Assembly (NCBI GenBank): GCA_035373905.1
Contig: DAOSOK010000003.1
Span: 76,661 to 140,660, forward strand
Length of the DNA stretch: 64,000 nt
Source of the DNA: Candidatus Ozemobacteraceae bacterium
GTDB lineage: Bacteria; Muiribacteriota; Ozemobacteria; Ozemobacterales; Ozemobacteraceae
Direction: 5' to 3'
This document shows positions 60,176 through 64,000 of this stretch, one piece after another. The position numbers were made by a program, and so were the translations under genes. Numbering within the stretch: the stretch's first letter is position 1; the number at the start of each line of letters is the position of its first letter. The notes below the pieces were generated by a model. That model did not search any database. It was not told where the DNA came from and worked only from the letters and a program-made list of their open reading frames with translations.

Positions 60176-61002
60176 GCGTTTCCTCCGGTCAGGCCGAGGA
60201 TCGCACGCGCCTCGGCCGGGGTCGCGACCTCGCGGCCCAGCTCATGGGCGATGCGGACGACCTTCGCGACGAGCTCCCCGTTCGACTTCGCGGGAACGCC
60301 CTTCGCGAGGTTCACGTTGTCCTCGAATCCCACGCGCACGTGACCGCCCAGCACGATCGAGACGGCCGCCGTCGTGAACGCGTTGCGCCCGATGCCGCTC
60401 GCCGTGAAGGTGCTGCCGGCCGGAATGCTCTGCGCCATGTAGAGCAGGTCGCGCGGCTCGGCGGCGATGGCACACGAGGTTCCGAGAACGAAGTTGAAGT
60501 GCATCGGGCCGGGAATGTGGCCCTTGCGGTTCAAGCGTATAGCGAGATCTATCATTCCCTTGTCGAACACCTCGATCTCGGGCTTGATATTGCTCGCCTT
60601 CATGCGCGCCGCGAACTCGATGATCGTGTTCTCGGTGTTGACGAAGATCTCGTCGCCGCCGAAGTTCACGGTGCCGCAGTCGAGCGTGGCCATCTCGGGC
60701 TTCAGCTGGAGCGGCTGCATGCGTTCCTCGTTCGTCATGCCGACCGCTCCGCCCGTCGAAGGCTGAATGATCACGTCGGGACAGACTTCGCGGATCGCCT
60801 TGATGGCGGCCTCGAACCGTTTCGCCGACTGGGTCGGCTTGCCGTCGTCCTCGCGCACGTGCAGGTGGATGATCGACGCGCCGGCGTCGCGGGCCGATTT
60901 GGCTTCGCGTGCGATCTCGGCGATCGTGTACGGCACGGCCGGGTTGTGTTTCTTGGTCACTTCCGCGCCGCAGATGGCGGCGGTGATGATCAGCTTATCC
61001 AT
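60172..61002 (-). CDS. kce: 3-keto-5-aminohexanoate cleavage enzyme (BKACE family)
   Basis: This 276-residue TIM-barrel zinc enzyme starts MDKLIITAAICGAEVTKKHN, typical of Kce. IIHLHVREDDGKPTQS near residue 40 carries the His-x-His metal ligands, and PEMATLDCGTVNFGGDEIF is the conserved middle stretch. It condenses 5-amino-3-oxohexanoate with acetyl-CoA to give acetoacetate and 3-aminobutyryl-CoA. The start at 61002 is chosen over an in-frame GTG at 61023 because it opens the conserved sequence; GGAGGT is 13 bases upstream. Confidence 0.94.
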   Translation of the reverse strand: MDKLIITAAICGAEVTKKHNPAVPYTIAEIAREAKSARDAGASIIHLHVREDDGKPTQSAKRFEAAIKAIREVCPDVIIQPSTGGAVGMTNEERMQPLQLKPEMATLDCGTVNFGGDEIFVNTENTIIEFAARMKASNIKPEIEVFDKGMIDLAIRLNRKGHIPGPMHFNFVLGTSCAIAAEPRDLLYMAQSIPAGSTFTASGIGRNAFTTAAVSIVLGGHVRVGFEDNVNLAKGVPAKSNGELVAKVVRIAHELGREVATPAEARAILGLTGGNA

Positions 61003-61027
61003 ATTTTTACGCTCTACCTCCACGCGC

Positions 61028-62278
61028 TCAGTATTTCGCCCGCACGTATGCGAGCGACTCGGCGATCATGTCGATGGTGTGCCTGAGGTCGGCCTCGGAG
61101 TGCCGGTGACAGATGTAACCATGATGATACGGCTGCATGAACACGCCGCGCCGGATCAACTGGGCGTAGAAGTCCTGGCGCTTCTTCTTGTAGGCGCCCG
61201 TCGCATCCTTGGCGAACGTAATGAACTGCATCATCGGAATGCCGGACACTTCCGCGCCGCAGTCTGCGTCGGCGACGACCTTGCGCATGTCGGCGATGAA
61301 TTTCTCGCCCTTCTTCCACATCACGTCGAGAACCTTGTCGCGCTGCATGATCTCGATCGTCTTGAGAGCCGCGACCATGGCCAGGCTGTTCGGGAAGAAC
61401 GTCGAGGAAACGAACGCCTCCTTCTCGAGCTTCTTCATGAACTGGGCCTTGCCGACGAGCGCGCTGATCTCGTAACCGTTCGCGAGCGCCTTTCCGAAGC
61501 AGGAAAGGTCGGGCGTGACGCCGTAGTGTTTCTGCGCGCCGCCGATCGAGACGCGGAAGCCGGAGCGGATTTCGTCGAAGATCAATACGCACCCATATGT
61601 ATCGGCCAGCTTGCGGACGCTCTGCAGGAAGCCCGGTTTGGGTTCCTGGAGCGGCAGGGCGAGGGGGTGGCCGAACGGCGTGATGATGATCCCGGCGGTG
61701 TCGCCGCCGTGCTGTTTCAGCAGGGCCTCGAGCTCTTCGAGGTTGTTGTAGTGGAACTCGTGGATGTCCTCGTACAGTTTCTCGGGAATGCCGCCCTTTA
61801 CCTCGACGCACCAGTCGTGCCAGCCGTGATACCCGCACCGCAGAATCTTCTTGCGACCGGTGTAGCATCGGGCGACGCGCGTGGCGAGGGTCGTCGCGTC
61901 GGAGCCGGTCTTCACGAACGCGGCCATCTCGCAGCTCGGGATAACCTCGCGCAGTTTCTCGACGAGCTTGTTCTGGATCGGCTGGGTCAGCGAGAAACAG
62001 AAACCGTGCTCCTGGATTTGCCGGATGACGGCGTCGTCGACCTCCTTCTCACGATACCCGAGGATGATCGGGCCGTAGGCGCACAGGTAGTCGATGTACT
62101 CGTTCCCGTCGACGTCGCGCACGCGGCAGCCCTGGCCGTCAGTGAAGTAGATCGGATACTCGCCCTCGACAAAGTTGTAGGGGCGCCGGATCCCCGCGAC
62201 GCCGCCCGGAACGAGGGTCTTCGCCAGTTCGAACTCGGCGAGGCTCTTGTCGAGTTTCAGATGAGGTGCTTCTTTCAT
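61028..62278 (-). CDS. kat: 3-aminobutyryl-CoA aminotransferase (class III)
   Basis: This 416-residue PLP aminotransferase has class III features: TGSDATTLATRVAR near 124, the pyridine-binding Asp in LIFDEIRSGFRV (D235), and the Schiff-base Lys in CFGKALANGYE (K263). It resembles glutamate-1-semialdehyde aminomutase, but its place between thl and kce fits the acyl-CoA beta-transaminase Kat described from Candidatus Cloacamonas. Kat turns 3-aminobutyryl-CoA into acetoacetyl-CoA instead of crotonyl-CoA. No kal (ammonia-lyase) gene is present in the operon. The gene lies 25 bases upstream of kce. Confidence 0.85.
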   Translation of the reverse strand: MKEAPHLKLDKSLAEFELAKTLVPGGVAGIRRPYNFVEGEYPIYFTDGQGCRVRDVDGNEYIDYLCAYGPIILGYREKEVDDAVIRQIQEHGFCFSLTQPIQNKLVEKLREVIPSCEMAAFVKTGSDATTLATRVARCYTGRKKILRCGYHGWHDWCVEVKGGIPEKLYEDIHEFHYNNLEELEALLKQHGGDTAGIIITPFGHPLALPLQEPKPGFLQSVRKLADTYGCVLIFDEIRSGFRVSIGGAQKHYGVTPDLSCFGKALANGYEISALVGKAQFMKKLEKEAFVSSTFFPNSLAMVAALKTIEIMQRDKVLDVMWKKGEKFIADMRKVVADADCGAEVSGIPMMQFITFAKDATGAYKKKRQDFYAQLIRRGVFMQPYHHGYICHRHSEADLRHTIDMIAESLAYVRAKY

Positions 62279-62300
62279 GACAATTCTCCTGTCGTCCGGT

Positions 62301-63485
62301 TCAGATGTTCGCGTTCTCGACGAGCATCGCGATACCCATGCCCGTGCCGATGCACAACGAGGCGATGCCGAGCTTTCTGTTGCTCCGCTTCATCTCGTAC
62401 ATGAGCGAGATCAGGATGCGGGCGCCGCTGGCGCCGATCGGATGGCCGAGGGCGATCGCGCCGCCGTTCACGTTCACCTTGTCGAGGCTGATGCCGAGCT
62501 CTTTGCGAACCGCGATCGACTGGGAGGCGAACGCCTCGTTCAGCTCGAACAGGTCAATGTCGGCAACCGCCAGTTTCTGCGCTTCGAGCAGTTTGCGGAC
62601 CGCATAGACGGGGCCCATCCCCATGATCTCGGGGCGCAGGCCGACCAGGCTGTATCCGCGAATGTATGCCATCGGCGCCAGGTTGAGGGCCTTGCATTTT
62701 TCGTCGGAGGCGACGAGCATCGCGGCGGCGCCGTCGTTGAGACCGGAGGCGTTGCCGGCCGTGACGGTTCCGTCCTTTTTGAACGCAGGCTTGAGGCCCG
62801 CGAGTTTTTCGAGAGCCGTATCGGCCCTGATGTATTCGTCGTCCTTGAAGGTGACGTCGCCCTTCCTGTTTTTTATTATAACAGGCACTATTTCATCGGC
62901 GAACCGGCCGGCCTGGCGGGCGGCGGCGGCGCGCTGCTGGCTCAGCAGGGCGAACTCGTCCTGTTCCTGCCGCGAGACCTTGAACTCCTCGGCGACGTTC
63001 TCGGCGGTAATGCCCATGTGATAATTGTTGAACGGGCAGGTGAGACCGTCCAGCACCATGGTGTCGAGAATCTCGCCGTGGCCGAGACGCAGCCCGTTGC
63101 GGGCGCCCTTCATCGCGTAAGGAGCGTTCGACATGCTCTCCATGCCTCCCGCGAGCGCAAGTCCGATCTGCCCCGCGCGAATCGCGTTGAACGCGAGCCC
63201 AACCGCGTGCAGTCCCGATCCGCAGACGGTGTTGATCGTGGTCGCCGGAATCTGCTGCGGGATTCCGCCCTTCATCGCCGCCTGGCGGGCCGGGTTCTGG
63301 CCGTTGGTCGACTGCAGGACGTTGCCCATATAGACTTCTTCGATCGCGTCGGCGCCGATGCCGCTGCGCTCGAGCACGGCCTCGACGACTTTCGCGCCGA
63401 TCTCGACGCACGACAGGGGCGCGAGGGCTCCTCCGAAGGAGCCGATGGGCGTCCGAACCGGAGTGGCAATTGCCACGTTGTTCAT
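62301..63485 (-). CDS. thl: Acetyl-CoA acetyltransferase (thiolase)
   Basis: This 394-residue thiolase has nucleophile Cys88 in TTINTVCGSGLHAV, and the C-terminal His and Cys motifs HPIGASGARI and CIGTGMGIA. It cleaves acetoacetyl-CoA with CoA to two acetyl-CoA, the last step for both branches of lysine degradation here. The start at 63485 has GGAGGT eight bases upstream; 25 in-frame codons further upstream cross the promoter region and are rejected. It is the first gene of the operon. Confidence 0.95.
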   Translation of the reverse strand: MNNVAIATPVRTPIGSFGGALAPLSCVEIGAKVVEAVLERSGIGADAIEEVYMGNVLQSTNGQNPARQAAMKGGIPQQIPATTINTVCGSGLHAVGLAFNAIRAGQIGLALAGGMESMSNAPYAMKGARNGLRLGHGEILDTMVLDGLTCPFNNYHMGITAENVAEEFKVSRQEQDEFALLSQQRAAAARQAGRFADEIVPVIIKNRKGDVTFKDDEYIRADTALEKLAGLKPAFKKDGTVTAGNASGLNDGAAAMLVASDEKCKALNLAPMAYIRGYSLVGLRPEIMGMGPVYAVRKLLEAQKLAVADIDLFELNEAFASQSIAVRKELGISLDKVNVNGGAIALGHPIGASGARILISLMYEMKRSNRKLGIASLCIGTGMGIAMLVENANI

Positions 63486-63565
63486 GATCTGCAACCTCCA
63501 TTCCCTGGTAGTAGTTCCCCGTGCTGTTTCTCTGGGGTACGGCCGGGTCTTCCCGGTCATCAGGC

Positions 63566-63604
63566 ATTATACGACTCCCGGGAAATTTTGCACCCCAAAA
63601 TTTC
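63566..63604 (-). promoter_or_regulatory. Lysine-operon promoter with overlapping operator-like palindrome
   Basis: On the minus strand a perfect TATAAT (63571-63566) has no good -35 at 16-18 bases. The -35 position lies inside GAAATTTTG-N5-CAAAATTTC (63582-63604), a perfect inverted repeat with 9-bp arms. A poor -35 overlapped by a palindrome suggests control by a DNA-binding regulator (activator or repressor). The palindrome was not seen elsewhere in the window. Confidence 0.6.
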
Positions 63605-63666
63605 GAAATGTCTCAGCACCCGCGAACCGGTGACGGACGATCTCCGATTTTCCCGCATCCGGATCA

Positions 63667-63695
63667 TTGACACTCTTCTCCTCCGTCAATACTAT
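63667..63695 (+). promoter_or_regulatory. Strong sigma-70 promoter of the last gene
   Basis: A perfect TTGACA (63667-63672), a 17-base spacer and TACTAT (63690-63695), 57 bases upstream of the ATG at 63753. Confidence 0.8.
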
Positions 63696-63752
63696 TTATA
63701 AAAGGCATTGTGTACAGTCCATGAAGCGAATTGTGCCTCAGGAGGCTCCTCC

Positions 63753-64000
63753 ATGAAACGGACCCGCCGGATACGCGTTTTGCTGGCCATCTGTCTTATC
63801 GCCGCCCTGTCCGCGTCTCTGTTCGCCCAGGCACGTTCGCCGTTCGGCGGTCAGAACGTAACGACCGGCCAGGACAACGCCGCGACCCCGACCGGAGAAT
63901 CCCGCGCACAACCAACGCCAGCGGAGAAACCCGATACGGGCGCCGTCGCCTGGATACGCCAGGACATGGTCCGACAGAGCGGTTCGACCGTCGTCGTCAT
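63753..64000 (+). CDS. Secreted protein, N-terminal part (partial)
   Basis: The reading frame opens at the ATG at 63753, which has AGGAGG seven bases upstream, and stays open to the window edge (82 full codons). The protein begins with a basic n-region and hydrophobic core (RVLLAICLIAALSASLFAQ), a signal peptide likely cut after FAQ. A Thr/Pro/Asn/Gly-rich low-complexity stretch follows (about residues 28-65), then WIRQDMVRQSG. The rest lies outside the window. The strong promoter and low-complexity linker suggest an abundant exported or surface protein. The family cannot be named from this piece. Confidence 0.72.
   Translation, partial: MKRTRRIRVLLAICLIAALSASLFAQARSPFGGQNVTTGQDNAATPTGESRAQPTPAEKPDTGAVAWIRQDMVRQSGSTVVV

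Noticed and set aside
61028..62278. hemL (glutamate-1-semialdehyde aminomutase) as the identity of the class III aminotransferase
   Set aside because: Sequence similarity to HemL is expected for this fold, but the position between thiolase and kce in a lysine operon lacking kal fits Kat better. No other heme gene is nearby.
1..64000. tRNA, rRNA, CRISPR array, insertion sequence or prophage
   Set aside because: No cloverleaf-like gene, rRNA segment, regularly spaced repeat array, transposase, integrase or phage structural gene was recognised on reading both strands.

Overview
The window is GC-rich, gene-dense bacterial chromosome (64 kb, about 50 supported genes), with short intergenic gaps, many ATGA/GTGA stop-start overlaps and Shine-Dalgarno leaders. 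Signal peptides, lipobox lipoproteins, a FadL/PorV-like outer-membrane protein, an RND-type exporter and type IV pilus parts point to a diderm (Gram-negative) cell. The 11-gene lysine-fermentation operon points to anaerobic amino-acid fermentation. I cannot fix the phylum. A transaminase-type lysine operon together with ATP-citrate lyase and type IV pili fits an uncultured anaerobic lineage (Cloacimonadota- or Riflebacteria-like), but that is inference. No rRNA, tRNA, CRISPR array, insertion sequence or prophage was recognised.

Layout. 1-7.4 kb: the end of asnA, an exported nuclease/phosphatase, a lipoprotein plus outer-membrane protein pair, trmN6 and a 1000-residue lipoprotein. 7.9-11.1 kb (minus): both ATP-citrate lyase subunits. 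11.3-17.9 kb: clpB behind a sigma-54-type promoter, a small membrane protein, a secreted phospholipase-D-like protein and thymidine kinase. 17.9-21.1 kb (minus): a four-gene translationally coupled operon of a 41-residue protein, a GNAT protein, a 72-residue protein and a GH3-type adenylating enzyme. 21.5-33.4 kb: RND exporter, secreted proteins, a radical SAM enzyme, an L,D-transpeptidase-like protein, purD, a glycine-zipper protein, htpX behind a second sigma-54-type promoter, and a PfkB kinase. 33.5-44.1 kb (plus): TPR membrane protein, three pseudopilin-like genes, a Pro/Gly-tailed protein, a CHASE2 adenylate cyclase, a BsuPI-domain protein and a PilB ATPase with an unusual repeat extension. 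44.1-51.4 kb: a methyltransferase / glycosyltransferase / radical SAM / asparagine synthase operon and a large membrane protein. 51.4-63.5 kb (minus): lysine fermentation. The window ends inside a secreted protein gene.

How the genes work together. The minus-strand operon thl-kat-kce-atoD-atoA-kdd-kamA-kamB-kamC-kamD-kamE encodes conversion of lysine to acetyl-CoA, with the 3-aminobutyryl-CoA transaminase (kat) in place of the ammonia-lyase (kal) and with reactivase genes kamB and kamC for the B12 mutase. ATP-citrate lyase gives another acetyl-CoA/oxaloacetate node.

Regulation. clpB and htpX, 20 kb apart, share a 14-bp palindrome, a second short motif and a -24/-12 promoter, which suggests a sigma-54-controlled protein-quality-control regulon. 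The lysine operon has a perfect 9-bp inverted repeat over a poor -35 region. REP-like palindromes, often in head-to-head pairs, occupy five intergenic regions.
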